64,000 nucleotides of DNA from Viola odorata (lineage: Eukaryota; Streptophyta; Magnoliopsida; Malpighiales; Violaceae), in contig OY829542.1 in assembly GCA_963691705.1 (NCBI GenBank), positions 44,389,105-44,453,104 of the forward strand, in the 5' to 3' direction. The notes beneath the pieces are model-generated. The model made no database searches. It worked only from the letters and a program-made list of their open reading frames with translations, and was not told the DNA's origin. Below are positions 26,154 to 37,108 of this stretch, in pieces (the stretch's first letter is position 1; each line of letters opens with the position of its first letter). Position numbers and translations under genes: made by a program.

Positions 26154-26736
26154 TACAAATTAATAGATAAGTAAAGGTCTCGTACGTCACTAGAAAAGGA
26201 AAAAGAAGAAAATGGTTGAAGATTTGAATTGGTTGGTTTCTGATAAAAAAATTGATAAGTGCAATGGCATCTCATAAGCGTGTATACATCTTTGCATAAA
26301 CCCAGGTGCTAATCTATATATTAGTAATTAATACTACAACAGTACAACTACAATACATGCAGCTGGATAATGTATTTATTAAAATTGTAATATATTTAAC
26401 CTAAATTGAAAAATTAACTTCTTTTCTAAAATTTATTTTGAAGAATTAGCTTAATATCTTCTTTTTTTTAAATACAAGTTCACACGTTAAAAACCTGCAA
26501 CACAATACACGACAATTCAAAAATATATTTACATTTATAGATTATTGCTAATATACAATAAAAAAATTACATGTCTATTGGTTAATCACGTAATTCACTC
26601 CATAACGAGTTTAACAATGGGTAACTTTAAAGTTTGGCCAATAAACATAAGACAACAAATGAGCTAAGTTCAACAAAAATAAAAAAACAAGAAAACACCT
26701 ATACTACTATCTTCTTTTCTTTTTGGAAATTGTTAT
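26154..26736. other. AT-rich intergenic DNA
   Basis: No gene, RNA or repeat boundary is recognised between the MITE and the LTR retrotransposon. Confidence 0.4.
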
Positions 26737-27516
26737 TGATAATCCGTTGAACAGAGTGAGGGGTTTTTGGTAAAGTAGCACGCTGGAGGGTGGTAGCTGG
26801 AGCTCCGTGAGAGATCTGCACAGTGCCGGAAGTGTTTTCCGGCCTAAAAGCTCCAATGTCAAAGTCAGTATTCTGGTTAAGTGTAGGGAAAATGTGTGTA
26901 TTTTTCAGTGTGTGTCCTTGAGTAAAAGAAGAAACTTCCTTTATATACCTCCCTCTAGTCCTTAGGCTGGGCTAGAGTGGTTAGATCTTCTGACATCCCT
27001 TCCCCTTTTTCCGCAGCAGGTGGTCTAGGAGTAGGGGTTCATCATTATAACGTGGGGTGGAGACCTTACTTTAGGGGAATAGAGTCGTCCCCTTGTCCAG
27101 TTGTCAGTTGATGAATTGATGGGAGTAGGTTATCCTCCCTGCCAACCTTGACTAAATGTATACTGACTATGGAGTATTATATAAATAATATCTGTGAGGG
27201 GAGCTTAATATCTGTGCCCAATCAGTACGATGCCGTTGGGGTGGAATCGGCAGGCTGCCGTTGTGTAGAATCGGCTGGGTGCCGTTTGGTGACACATTGA
27301 CCAGGCCAGGGTATATAACGGTGCCGATCCGTTTCCTCATGCTTGGGCGGATGGATCGGCCTTGTCCCGATTTGAGACAATCGGGCTAGACTTGTCCTTT
27401 GGTCACTTATTCCTGTTGACTTGGTCAAACGGTCGCGATGCCGTTTTGGCTGGTCAACAGTACTTTGTGAAGGTGCAAAGTCCATTATGCCCTTCTGATA
27501 ATTTTATGTATTATCA
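26737..27516 (-). repeat. 3' LTR of element 1
   Basis: The second 780-bp copy, with the same ends as the 5' LTR and about twelve substitutions by eye, no length change. The sequence just inside it (27517 onward) is not a clear polypurine tract. The nearest minus-strand purine run is CAAGAGGGAAACGGCAAG, about 40 bases inside. Confidence 0.95.
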
Positions 27517-28125
27517 GAGGCTCAACAACAAACGAGCCCGAGTGTTTACCAAGGGCTTGCCGTTTCCCTCTTGATGTCTGACAATCGGCATGTTGCCGTT
27601 TTGATTTATTTCCAAGTATTTGAAAGGTTTTTCTTCATTCCTGCAAATAAAAACTTAGTTTGCAATAAAGTCAAATTTAACTTAAAGTATACCTGTGACG
27701 TAGCGCTGTAATGGCCAAGTGTTTATAACTGCTTGTTACTTTTGAGGAGGAACGTCTCTTCACTGGTAAGGTTTTTTGAATTTTGAAATTCAAAAATCCT
27801 TTAGGAAGCGTGTGGGCTGTTCCTCTTTAAATGTGCCGCTCAGCTTTATTGACAACTTGCTACTTTTCAGAACAGATGATCCACGTGTCAGCGACCGATT
27901 GGGCACGCTGACGGTTAGAGAGATGTTTCTTTTAAAGGTGGTTCTCCCTTGGAAACCTAATTCATTTTCCTTTCTCAGCCGCTTCACTTCATCTTCTTGA
28001 CCCAGATTCTCTCTCGCTTCTGCCGCTTCCTTCTTCGACGTTTGGGCTTGATTCGTCAAGGATTTCTGCAGTACCTGGTATTTCTCAACCTTTTCTTCTT
28101 CTTTGTGTTGCTTGTGGTTGAAAAA
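27517..28125 (+). promoter_or_regulatory. Leader and likely promoter of the element 1 aORF
   Basis: This 600-bp stretch lies between the 3' LTR and the aORF start. No coding domain is recognised. An upstream in-frame extension exists from 27997, but MAPKRPVV fits the other two aORF starts (MAKTKRSS, MARNRPRQ). Confidence 0.4.
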
Positions 28126-30419
28126 ATGGCTCCTAAGCGTCCTGTTGTTACCACTGAAGAACAACTTGAGAGAACTGCTACCAAACTTAGGATTGCAGAA
28201 GAGTTAGATCTAGAGTTGCAGAAGTATGGGATTGAGTTGCCGATAAAATATAAGGCCATTGTAGCTCCCCCAAACGTTAGGTTGAATAGTTCCTTGACTG
28301 ATAACCATAGAGTTTTATACTCCAAGATGTTTACCTACGGTTTTCACTTTCCTCTGAAAACCATGGTGAAAAATCTGTTAGTGCAGCATGTCTTGAACCC
28401 AGCCCAGATTACTCCCAATTCCTGGGCTTCAATTTATGCTTTTATTAATGTCTGCTCCCTTTTAAAAATCCAAGAGCCTCCACTCCAGCTCTTTAGATAT
28501 TTCTTTCATTTGAGTACCCGAAGCAGTCTGGTTACTCTCCGTCCTCGTAAGGATGAAGAGCTTCAACCTTTTTTGAAGAATTTTGACAAGTATGAATCTT
28601 CCATCAAGGGATGGAAAGACCATTTCTTCCTGTTGTCTTCCACCACCAAGCCACTCTGGATTTCTGGGTTTAATCCAGCGATAAACGAGCTTCAGTGGAT
28701 AAGACCGGAGGAACCTTCTGGTCCGTTGCAAGCCCAGATCGATATCCTGCTTGCCTTCGACACAAGATTTCATGTGCAGAAGATGGCGATGGGGCTGCCA
28801 TTAGAGGAGTACGCCCTTGATGGTAATTTACCAGATTTTGTGAATGTTGCCCGAATCTTTTTCGTAAAATTCTGACTTGACTTTTATGCAGGAGAAGGAC
28901 GACCAATTAGAGCGGCCGTTGCTGCAGGACCGTCCTTGGTCCGTTCTCGTATTGTCGATTCCGATGAGGAAGAAGTAGCCGATAATGCGAATCGCTCTAA
29001 GGACCCAGAGGTTGATCAGCCTGCTGACGATGAGGAATTCTCGGCCCCGTCAGTCTTTAGACGAAAGAAGGTCGGCCGAGATACATTTGAGTCTTTCCCC
29101 TTGAAAAATCCTGATCCGCAGATTATTGAGGCGGCGAAACGGGTTCTTTTGAAGAGGAAGAGAGCTGCGGAGAAAAGGGAGAAAGCTGCTGCGGCAAAAC
29201 GGGCTGCCGCCGTTTTGGCAGAAAATGTGGAAGATCGGCCTGGAGCCGTTTCAGAGGAAGCTGGTCCATCTGCTGCCGTTCCTCCTTAGCCCGATCAAAT
29301 TAATCGGCCTGACCCCACTTCTGAGCCGATTGACCTTAATCGGACTGGTGCCGACTTAGATAGTCCTGACGCCGATCTGTCAAATGCAGCTACTGAGCCG
29401 ATTGTTGGTGAGGGCCCGTCTGTTCCTCGTCCGGAAGGGCAAGCAACCACTTCAGCGGATGCTCCTTTTGCCGATTCTTCCAGTTCTGATCCTGCCGTGC
29501 TTTACTGGGTTGCCGGTCCTCGTATGCCCAATGATCCGTTTATTTCGGATGATCATGCAGTTCCTCCCCCTTCCGATTTCAAAGGCTATCTTTCCAGCAA
29601 AGGCCCTGACGGGGAGGTTACTCACGTCACCAGTTTGAATAACCTTGGAGAGAGCTGCGGCCGTTCCCTTGGCTTGAAAATGCCGGCTTGCAATGACTAT
29701 CGGACCGGTCACCTGATGGGCGAAATATTTGCCAATCAAGCCGACAGAGAACACTACCGCCGTTTGGAGCTTAGCTCTCACTTCGCCAACCTGCAAAGCG
29801 TTATGTACAGCGGTCTATGCGCTTCCCGATATGCTGCAGAAGTCGTGGATGCGAAGCTTGAGGAGTCTAGGGAGGCCCTTCAGCGATCCAGGCTGAAAAT
29901 GCTTCCCTTAAGAAAGAGAAGGAGACTCTAGTGGCCTCTCGGGAATCGGACAAAAAGGCCGTTATTGAGGCGCGCAAGAGACTGACTGATAGTCTTAATG
30001 AAAGAGATGGCCTTTCCGCGAAGATTAGGGAAGAGCAGGATCGGATCGGGGAGCTGTTATTGGATAAATCTGCCTTGTGCGATTCCGTTAACAAGCTTTG
30101 CGAAGATAAAGCCGCCCTGATTAATAATGTGGCCAAGCTTACTGCCGAGTTGGAAGCAGTCCGTGTCGATTTGGAGACCAAAACGGCAGAGTTAGAGACG
30201 GCTCGGAGCAGCATCGCAGAGAAGGACGCTGAGTTGGAGAAGGTTATGGGTAAGATCGGCTGGTGGCGACAGAAGACAAAGGACATCATGATCGACAGCT
30301 ATATGGAGTTCTATGGGGAGATTAACTTTGATGCCACAAAGATTGGCGTATATGTTGACTCCTTGGAAAGAGAGGCTGAGGCAAAGGAGTATCAATCCTC
30401 TTCAGAAGATGAACCATAG
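28126..30419 (+). pseudogene. Antisense gene (aORF) of element 1, spliced, damaged
   Basis: It lies between pol and the 3' LTR and runs opposite to gag-pol. Start MAPKRPVVTTEEQ at 28126. Exon 1 is 28126-28822 and exon 2 is 28892-30419, joined in phase 1 (LPLEEYALDG|EGRP). Exon 1 encodes a conserved globular domain (MFTYGFHFPL, LNPAQITPNSWASIYAF, W..HFFLL, LWISGFN) like the plant 'putative gypsy type transposon' family (PF04195 type). Exon 2 has an acidic/basic linker, an Ala/Lys-rich stretch, a conserved Tyr-Trp block (VLYWVAGPRMPNDPF) and a long coiled coil with an acidic end (SSSEDEP). Two lesions: a TAG at 29287-29289 and a 1-nt loss near 29880. The coding sum is one base short of 742 codons. 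Function is unknown. Confidence 0.8.
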
Positions 30420-30739
30420 AGCTGTCTTTGCTTAGACTTGTCTTTTCTGCTTTTTGACTATTGCCGATCTTAACATATTTTGTAAAGAACAATATTATTT
30501 ATTCGGAATATATATAATTTTGCAATTTTAAGTTATTGCAAACGCTTAACCATTTCTGTTATATATATATTACTCCAGAAAAATTTAAAAAAAAAAGATA
30601 AAACAATTGTAACTTGAACTTATCTTTATTTTGGCAAATCGGCAAGTTGCTGTTTGAGGAATCTGTTTCCATTCGCTTGAGGTGGCCATTTCGACCTTTC
30701 GGCACTGGGCCGTTTTGGAGATATTGTTTTTGCGTTGTT

Positions 30740-30850
30740 GTTTCTCTATCTGGTTTACTAAGACACAGATAGGTTTGAGTCTTTATTACCTGGTTTACGA
30801 AGACACAGGTACTTCTATCTGGTTTACTAAGACACAGATAGGTTTGAGTT
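30740..30850. repeat. Short tandem repeat block in element 1 (CTGGTTTACTAAGACACAG)
   Basis: Three copies of a CTGGTTTAC(T/G)AAGACACAG(A/G)T core, near 30749, 30791 and 30818, separated by variants of AGGTTTGAGT. It lies between the end of the antisense gene and the end of pol. Confidence 0.8.
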
Positions 30851-30904
30851 TTTCTTTATTTTGTCACCGTCTGATCAGCAGGACCGAAATGGTCTTATGA
30901 CGAT

Positions 30905-31070
30905 GTGATGACGATGTGTCTCAATAGCGATATATGCCTCAATAACGATATACACCTCAATAACGATATATGCCTCAATAGCGATATATGTCTTGGCGAC
31001 AATATATGTATCGTTGGCGATATATGTATCGTTGGCGATATATGTATCGTTGGCAATATATGCCCTGGTA
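30905..31070. repeat. CGATATATG tandem repeat block in element 1
   Basis: About nine short units built on CGATATATG, first with CCTCAATA linkers (period about 18) and then with TATCGTTGG linkers (period about 18). It is in the convergent interval between pol and the aORF. Confidence 0.8.
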
Positions 31071-31311
31071 GTGTTTTGAATTAATCGGGCTGCTGCCGAT
31101 TTGGTTGTCGGCCTCCCCAGGCAGCGCCTTAGGTAGCATTGGTAGAGATAATATCGCCATTTCTTGGGTTTTGGTAACGTGGTTCGATTTAAAATAACCT
31201 ACATCCACGATTCTTTTAAATCTGCAACCATATGATAAGCACAATACGGGCAAATATATACTTTAAACATTATTAGTTGCAAATGATTTGCCCTCACAAT
31301 ATTTTTATCAT

Positions 31312-31503
31312 TTATTCGGCAAGTGAAAACAACATATTCACTCTGGAATGATATAGCTTTAAATTGCAAATATTCCAAGAGTTGGGTATCGGAGTACCGT
31401 TCATTGTTTCCAGGTGATATGCACCTTTGCCGATGACTCTGGTAACGCGATATGGTCCTTCCCAATTCGGCGTGAGCTTTTTCTTCTCTCGGCCCGTTGC
31501 TGT
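31312..31503 (-). pseudogene. Frameshifted integrase C-terminal tail of element 1
   Basis: On the minus strand this stretch encodes the conserved integrase tail (LTPNWEGPYRVTRVIGKGAY, then HLETMNGTP and NSWNICNLKLYH). It is in a different frame from the 1,896-codon Gag-Pol frame. A small indel next to the VQQ codons explains the break. Confidence 0.8.
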
Positions 31504-34500
31504 ACCTTGCGCAGGACTAAATCTCCTGCTTTGAGTAGCCGTTCTTTGACACGCCGATTATGGTATTTCGCCATTTTGCGCTTGTAGTGCAATGTTTTGA
31601 GAATGGCTTCTTCTCTCATCTCTGGCAAAAGATCCAGCTGCTCCCTTAATCTTTCTTCATTTTGCTCTTCGTTGAAGTACTCAACTCGAAGGCTAATTGC
31701 GCCGATCTCTACTGGAGAAACAGCTTCGACCCCATACGCCATGGCAAACGGTGTCATGCCAGTGCTGGTTTTAGTGGTCATCCGATAGTCCCACATGACA
31801 AACGGCAACTCCTCTGGCCACTTTGTCGGCTTGCCCTCAAGATTTTTCTTAATCCTGTTAAGGATTGCTCTGTTGGTGACTTCCGTTTGCCCGTTTGTTT
31901 GTGGATGCGCAACGGAGAAGAACCGTTGTTCAATTGAGTATTCTGAGCATTTCTTTTTGAAGTAAGCACTGGTGAATTGGGTGTCGTTATCGCTCACGAG
32001 AATTCTTGGGAACCCGAATCTCATGATAACGTTGTTCATAAAAAACCTCCAAGTGCTGTCTGCCGTTATCTTTGCCACAGCTTCTGCCTCAGCCCACTTT
32101 GTGAAATAATCGACAGCAACAATAACATATTGGAGCTGACTTTTGGCGATTGGGAAAGGTCCCAAGATATCAATTCCCCATTTTGCAAATGGGCATGGAC
32201 TCACCATACTTGACAATTCAGCTGCTGGCCGTTGTGGTTCCTTTGCAAATTCTTGGCATTTATGACAAGATTTTACAAAGTTATCCGAATCTCTTCTAAT
32301 TGTTGGCCAATAAAACCCTGTTCGGAGAACTTGAGCAGCCATGGTGTTTCCTGAGGCATGCATTCCGCATATTCCCTCGTGGATCTCCCTGAGCGTATAC
32401 ATGCCTTCTTCTTCCGTTATACATTTTGCCGCCAGGTAAGTAAGACAACGGCGAAGAAGTACCCCGTCGTGGTAAGTGCATCTAGCCGCTCTTTTGAGGA
32501 TCTTCAACTTCTCACTCGCATTTTCTGGCAGCTTGCCATGCTTGAGATAATCAATCACCGGAATGCGCCAGTCATTGGCTGCCTCTAATACACATAGCAC
32601 TTGCTGCTCTTCCATAAAAGAAGGAATGGAGATTTCCTCTACCGTCACATCGGGTGACATCATTGCCTCGGAGTTTGCTGCCAGCTTGGCAATCTCATCG
32701 GCCTCTGCATTTTTCTCTCTTGGGATATGGCTGATTTCAGCATGAATTCCCATATTTTTAATTTCGGCTAGCTCCTTCTGTACTTTCTTCAAGTACTGAA
32801 TCATAATCGGCTCTCTAGCCTGAGAATCGCCGTTGGCTTGATCAATAATCAATTTTGAATCTCCGTAGATGACCAAACGGACGCTGGCCAATTGTGCATT
32901 ACCGATCAGATTCCCTCCGATGCGCAATCCTGCCAATAGAGCTTCATATTCGGCCGCATTATTTGATAACGACCTTGAGATTTTTAAGGCGTACCTCATT
33001 TTAATCCCTTCTGGACCTAAAATGATAACGCCGGCTCCTGCTTCAGTTTGATTCTTGGCGTCATCCACAAAGATTGTCCACCAATCTCCGTTCATATTGG
33101 GAAGCGGTAAGCAGGCTTCTTCTTTGCTTTCTGGCGAAGGAATCAGCTTCTGGACAAACGTGCATTCAGCAATAAAATCGGCCAGCGCCTGGCCTTTGAT
33201 GGCGGGTCTGGACTGATATTGCAATCCATATTGCTCCAATTCGATGGCCCAAATGACCATTCGGCCAGACGACTCAGGTCTTCTGAAAATCCTTCTTAGA
33301 GGCTGGTCTGTCAACACGACCACCGGATGAGCTTGGAAATACCGGGCCATCTTTCTAGCAGCTTGCAACAGAGCGAAAGCAATTTTTTCAATTTGAGAGT
33401 ACCTCAGCTCAACATCCTTCAAGATCCGGCTGATAAAATGAATCGGCCGATGTATGCCGTTTTCATCCCGAACCAAGACGGCACTGACCACCTCATCGGC
33501 CGCCCCCAAATAAAGAAAAAGGGTGTCCCCCTCTTCGGGTCGAGTTAGCAACAATTCAGATGACAGATACTGCTTCAAGTCGTGAAAAGCCTTTTCACAA
33601 TCGTCATCCCATCCGAATTGTGCCTTCTTCCGAATGACTTTGAAAAACGGGAGGCATTTCTCGCCCTGCTTGGAGATGAATCGGCTCAAAGCAATTATTC
33701 TTCCTGTGAGTCGCTGAACCTCCTTCACACTCTTTGGCGAAACCATGTCCTTGATTGCCTTCAGCTTGGCGGGATTGGGCTGAATTCCTTTTCTGCTGAC
33801 AACATAACCAAGGAATTTCCCAGTTTGGAATGCAAACATGCATTTTTTGGGATTTAACTTCATTCCGAATTTTCGCATTATCCCAAATACTTCCTCAAGG
33901 TCTCGTAGGTGCGCCTCAAAATTTCTGCTTTTCACCAGCATATCATCAACGTACACCTCCAGATTTTTTTCGATTAACGGCTCGAAAATCTTATTGGCCG
34001 TTCTTTGAAATGTTGCTCCAGCATTCTTCAGACCAAACGGCATAGCCCGATAGCAGTAGGTGGCCTTCGGCGTGATGAAAGCCGTTTTCTCCTCGTCTTC
34101 GATCGCCATCGGTATCTGATGATACCCAGAATTGACATCAAGCGAACTTAGATACTCATACCCAGCCGTTTGATCCACCAATTGCTCTATCCGTGGCAGC
34201 GGATAACAGTCCTTGGGGCATGCCTCGTTCAGGTCGGTGAAATCAATACACATCCTCCACTCCCCGTTTGGCTTTCTCACTACCACTGGATTAGCTAACC
34301 ATGGCGGATACTGAACCTCTCGGATGAAGTTAGCCTTTAAGAGCTTGTCCACTTCTTTCTCAATTGCATCTGCTTTTTCTTTGGAGAAGGCTCGCCGTTT
34401 CTGTTGCACTGGCCTGACATTCGGGTACACGTTCAATCGGTGCTCTGTCATTTCCCTCGAAAGGCCCGGTATGTCCGTCGGGACCCAAGCGAATTCTCCT

Positions 34501-37091
34501 CTGCACTTGTTTAACAGAAACGCAAGCCGGTCACACTCTCCCTTGCTCAGCTTCTCGCTTATTAAAAAATGCTCAGTGGGCAGATCAGCCACCGACACTT
34601 GGGCCATTCTCTCCAATGGCTGCGTACGCTGCTCCTCATCATCTTCTAATGAATCGTCCGCTACGCAAACATAGCGATCACAGAAACCATCAACCATTGT
34701 GATGTAGCATTCAGCAGCTACCTTCTGATCTCCTCGGATCGTAACCACGCCATCCCAGGAAGGGTATTTCATCTTCAAATGCCTTTGCGATATTACCACA
34801 CCGAAAGCATTTAAAAACGGACGCCCCAAGATCACATTGTATGGCAGGTTTAAGTCCACCACCAGAAATAGCTGCTGCTCCTTTCTGCGGGAGCTGTCTT
34901 CCACAAAAAAGATTGACAGAAAAGTTAAGCCTACAACAGGAATGGGAACGCCGTTTACCCCAATGATCGGCCGTCGGCAAGGCTTCAAGTCTGGCTTAGG
35001 TCCTTGCAAACGGTTAAAGGCGTTGGCAGAAATGAGGTTCACAGCACTTCCGTTGTCCACCAGTGTCCGCCTGACTCCGCAATCGGCAATGATGGCTGTT
35101 ACCACTAATGCTTCATTCTGAGGATATGTCACTCCGATCTCATCCTCCTCTGAAAATGTTATGGCCATTCGGTCCAGCTCCGATAGACCTGTTTTTTCCC
35201 CAACGGGATCATTCCGCTTTCTCTTTTCCCCAATCGGTACATCCTCCGATTCCTCCTGCTGGGTTCCTCCCGCTATCAAATTGATCATGGGGAACTCATC
35301 GAGAGAGGTTGTCAACACCTGCTGCTTTCCTCTGTCTCTCTGGACACTGGTTCCGGCTGCATTGGGATCGGCTTCAGCTTCTCTCCTATTGCCGTCAGTT
35401 CGATCCTCCCTGGCCCTATTTCGAGCCTTGGCCGCAAATTCTCCCAAATAGCCCTCTTCAATCAACTTTTCAATAGCCTTTTTCAGAGAGAAATAATCCT
35501 CAGTGTCATGCCCTTTTGCCTTATGGAAACGGCAGTAGGAATCCTTATGCGGTCCCATAACGATGCCAGGTTTGCGCTTGGGATACTGAATCGGCAATCT
35601 CCGTTCTTCTATGATGGCGGAGATCTCCGCCACCAGCTTAGTTAGCTGCAACGTGGAGAAGTCCGCGAGGCGATCCGTCTGTCGGCCTCCAGCCGTTTGC
35701 TTCTTTTCTACCTGTTTGCGGACATCCGTTTCTTTCTTAGGGGGATCGGACTCCTCCCGTTTCTTCCGCTGGAAGTCTGCTTCTTCCATCCTCGCATATT
35801 TGTCCACCTCGATCCGCAAGAGGTCCAAGGTCTTTGGTGTGCTCGCGATTAGAGCATTCTCCAACTCCCGATACCTGCAGTTCCTCCTCAAAGCCTCAGC
35901 TGCAAAGTTTGGCGCAACGTCGGGCAGAGTCGCCAACTCAGCATTGAATCTGGCAACATACACCGTTAAGGATTCCCCCGACTTTCGCACCATATCAAAC
36001 AGAATCGCTGGAGACTTTTCCACAGGAATACAAGAGCTAAATCGGCTTGTGAAAACTTTCGCCAACTGCTCAAAACTGTCGACAGATCCGGCTGGCAATT
36101 TCTCAAACCAGGTGTTGGCAATTCCCTTCAGAGTCATCACGAATATTTGGCACAGCGCCTCATCCTTTCTAGTAAAAAAATTAACATGCTTTTTTACTAA
36201 ACTCACATGAACTGTCGGATCTGTCGTCCCCATGTAGGAATCGGTCAGCAATTTGACGTGTCTGCTCACCCGATGCTTCCTAACCCGAAAGGTTAAAGGA
36301 TTCTTTGGATCATCATCTTGCTCTTCACAAGCTCGTAGGGAGGCAGAGCCTCTGGAAGCATTCCGATCAGCCCTCTCGCGATCCCTTCCCGACTGAGGCC
36401 GATCCATTGACCTCTCTCGACCTCTTCCTCTCTCGGATCTTCCTTCTACTGACTGCCTCTGGCTCCTTCTTGGGCTACGCTGGACTGCGTGGCTATTAGA
36501 CTCTTCCATGTTGTCCAGGTATCCTTCCCCTCTAATCGGATTTTCACTCTGACGGGGTAGCCGGAGTTCATTCGAAGGATTTTCCCGTTGAGCTGGCTGA
36601 CTGACGTGCTGGTGTACAGATCTGACTGGCTGGAGTGCCATGGGCGGAGGCACTAAAGGTGGTGTCACCGCAGGTTGATCATGGATCTGCTGAGGAATGA
36701 TCTGTTGGGAGAGGATCTGCTGGGGGAGGATTTGCTGGTGAACGGGCGGAGGGATCCTTCCCATAAACGTTTGCATCATCATATCCATCCGTCGATGCAA
36801 GGCGGCGAACTCATGCATGACTTCTGGTGGGATGACTGCTGCTGCAGACGGTGCAGGTTGTGGAGTGCTGGGAAGTAACACTTCTGGAATTTCTGGGAAA
36901 TTAAGCCGGCGGGCTGCGGCGTTCATTTCCACACGGGAAGATGAGACGTGAGGAGGTGGAGTTTCATAATGACCAGCAGCACCACTGGTAGGTTGATTTG
37001 ATTGAAAGTTTGGATCGGATGCCATTTTTGGAAATGAAAAAACCCCAATAAGATTGAAAAAAGAAGAGCTTTGAATTTCAAGGCTGCACAC
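31401..37091 (-). CDS. Gag-Pol polyprotein of element 1
   Basis: One uninterrupted frame of 1,896 codons; the likely initiator is the ATG at 37025 (MASDPNFQ). Gag runs to about residue 620, with a retrotransposon gag core (FVMTLKGIANTWFEKLP) and a zinc-knuckle-like YCRFHKAKGHDTEDY. The last Cys usual in this motif is Tyr here. Protease has VDNGSA near 677. Reverse transcriptase has YVDD at about 1047. The RT-linked RNase H (LFLYLGAADEVVSAVLV) is followed by a second RNase H (IFVDDAKNQ near 1341, NNAAEYEALLAGL). Integrase has a zinc-binding HHCC region and a DDE core (GIDILGPFP, VSDNDTQF near 1699, HPQTNGQTEVTNR). Near 31497-31503 the frame slips: the GPY/F-type tail continues in another frame to a stop at about 31312. 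The product therefore lacks its normal integrase end. Confidence 0.92.
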   Translation of the reverse strand: MCSLEIQSSSFFNLIGVFSFPKMASDPNFQSNQPTSGAAGHYETPPPHVSSSRVEMNAAARRLNFPEIPEVLLPSTPQPAPSAAAVIPPEVMHEFAALHRRMDMMMQTFMGRIPPPVHQQILPQQILSQQIIPQQIHDQPAVTPPLVPPPMALQPVRSVHQHVSQPAQRENPSNELRLPRQSENPIRGEGYLDNMEESNSHAVQRSPRRSQRQSVEGRSERGRGRERSMDRPQSGRDRERADRNASRGSASLRACEEQDDDPKNPLTFRVRKHRVSRHVKLLTDSYMGTTDPTVHVSLVKKHVNFFTRKDEALCQIFVMTLKGIANTWFEKLPAGSVDSFEQLAKVFTSRFSSCIPVEKSPAILFDMVRKSGESLTVYVARFNAELATLPDVAPNFAAEALRRNCRYRELENALIASTPKTLDLLRIEVDKYARMEEADFQRKKREESDPPKKETDVRKQVEKKQTAGGRQTDRLADFSTLQLTKLVAEISAIIEERRLPIQYPKRKPGIVMGPHKDSYCRFHKAKGHDTEDYFSLKKAIEKLIEEGYLGEFAAKARNRAREDRTDGNRREAEADPNAAGTSVQRDRGKQQVLTTSLDEFPMINLIAGGTQQEESEDVPIGEKRKRNDPVGEKTGLSELDRMAITFSEEDEIGVTYPQNEALVVTAIIADCGVRRTLVDNGSAVNLISANAFNRLQGPKPDLKPCRRPIIGVNGVPIPVVGLTFLSIFFVEDSSRRKEQQLFLVVDLNLPYNVILGRPFLNAFGVVISQRHLKMKYPSWDGVVTIRGDQKVAAECYITMVDGFCDRYVCVADDSLEDDEEQRTQPLERMAQVSVADLPTEHFLISEKLSKGECDRLAFLLNKCRGEFAWVPTDIPGLSREMTEHRLNVYPNVRPVQQKRRAFSKEKADAIEKEVDKLLKANFIREVQYPPWLANPVVVRKPNGEWRMCIDFTDLNEACPKDCYPLPRIEQLVDQTAGYEYLSSLDVNSGYHQIPMAIEDEEKTAFITPKATYCYRAMPFGLKNAGATFQRTANKIFEPLIEKNLEVYVDDMLVKSRNFEAHLRDLEEVFGIMRKFGMKLNPKKCMFAFQTGKFLGYVVSRKGIQPNPAKLKAIKDMVSPKSVKEVQRLTGRIIALSRFISKQGEKCLPFFKVIRKKAQFGWDDDCEKAFHDLKQYLSSELLLTRPEEGDTLFLYLGAADEVVSAVLVRDENGIHRPIHFISRILKDVELRYSQIEKIAFALLQAARKMARYFQAHPVVVLTDQPLRRIFRRPESSGRMVIWAIELEQYGLQYQSRPAIKGQALADFIAECTFVQKLIPSPESKEEACLPLPNMNGDWWTIFVDDAKNQTEAGAGVIILGPEGIKMRYALKISRSLSNNAAEYEALLAGLRIGGNLIGNAQLASVRLVIYGDSKLIIDQANGDSQAREPIMIQYLKKVQKELAEIKNMGIHAEISHIPREKNAEADEIAKLAANSEAMMSPDVTVEEISIPSFMEEQQVLCVLEAANDWRIPVIDYLKHGKLPENASEKLKILKRAARCTYHDGVLLRRCLTYLAAKCITEEEGMYTLREIHEGICGMHASGNTMAAQVLRTGFYWPTIRRDSDNFVKSCHKCQEFAKEPQRPAAELSSMVSPCPFAKWGIDILGPFPIAKSQLQYVIVAVDYFTKWAEAEAVAKITADSTWRFFMNNVIMRFGFPRILVSDNDTQFTSAYFKKKCSEYSIEQRFFSVAHPQTNGQTEVTNRAILNRIKKNLEGKPTKWPEELPFVMWDYRMTTKTSTGMTPFAMAYGVEAVSPVEIGAISLRVEYFNEEQNEERLREQLDLLPEMREEAILKTLHYKRKMAKYHNRRVKERLLKAGDLVLRKVQQRAERRKSSRRIGKDHIALPESSAKVHITWKQ

Positions 37092-37108
37092 TCAAAAACT
37101 CAAAAGCT

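Noticed and set aside
27222..27574. Frames on both strands in the LTRs (also at 37612-37994)
   Set aside because: They are LTR sequence present twice with identical boundaries; no protein family is recognised.
28056..30395. Minus-strand frames opposite the element 1 aORF
   Set aside because: Shadow frames of the plus-strand aORF; they lack any conserved motif.
31597..36878. Many plus-strand frames of 60-199 codons under Gag-Pol
   Set aside because: They are shadows of the 1,896-codon minus-strand frame and carry no recognisable domains.
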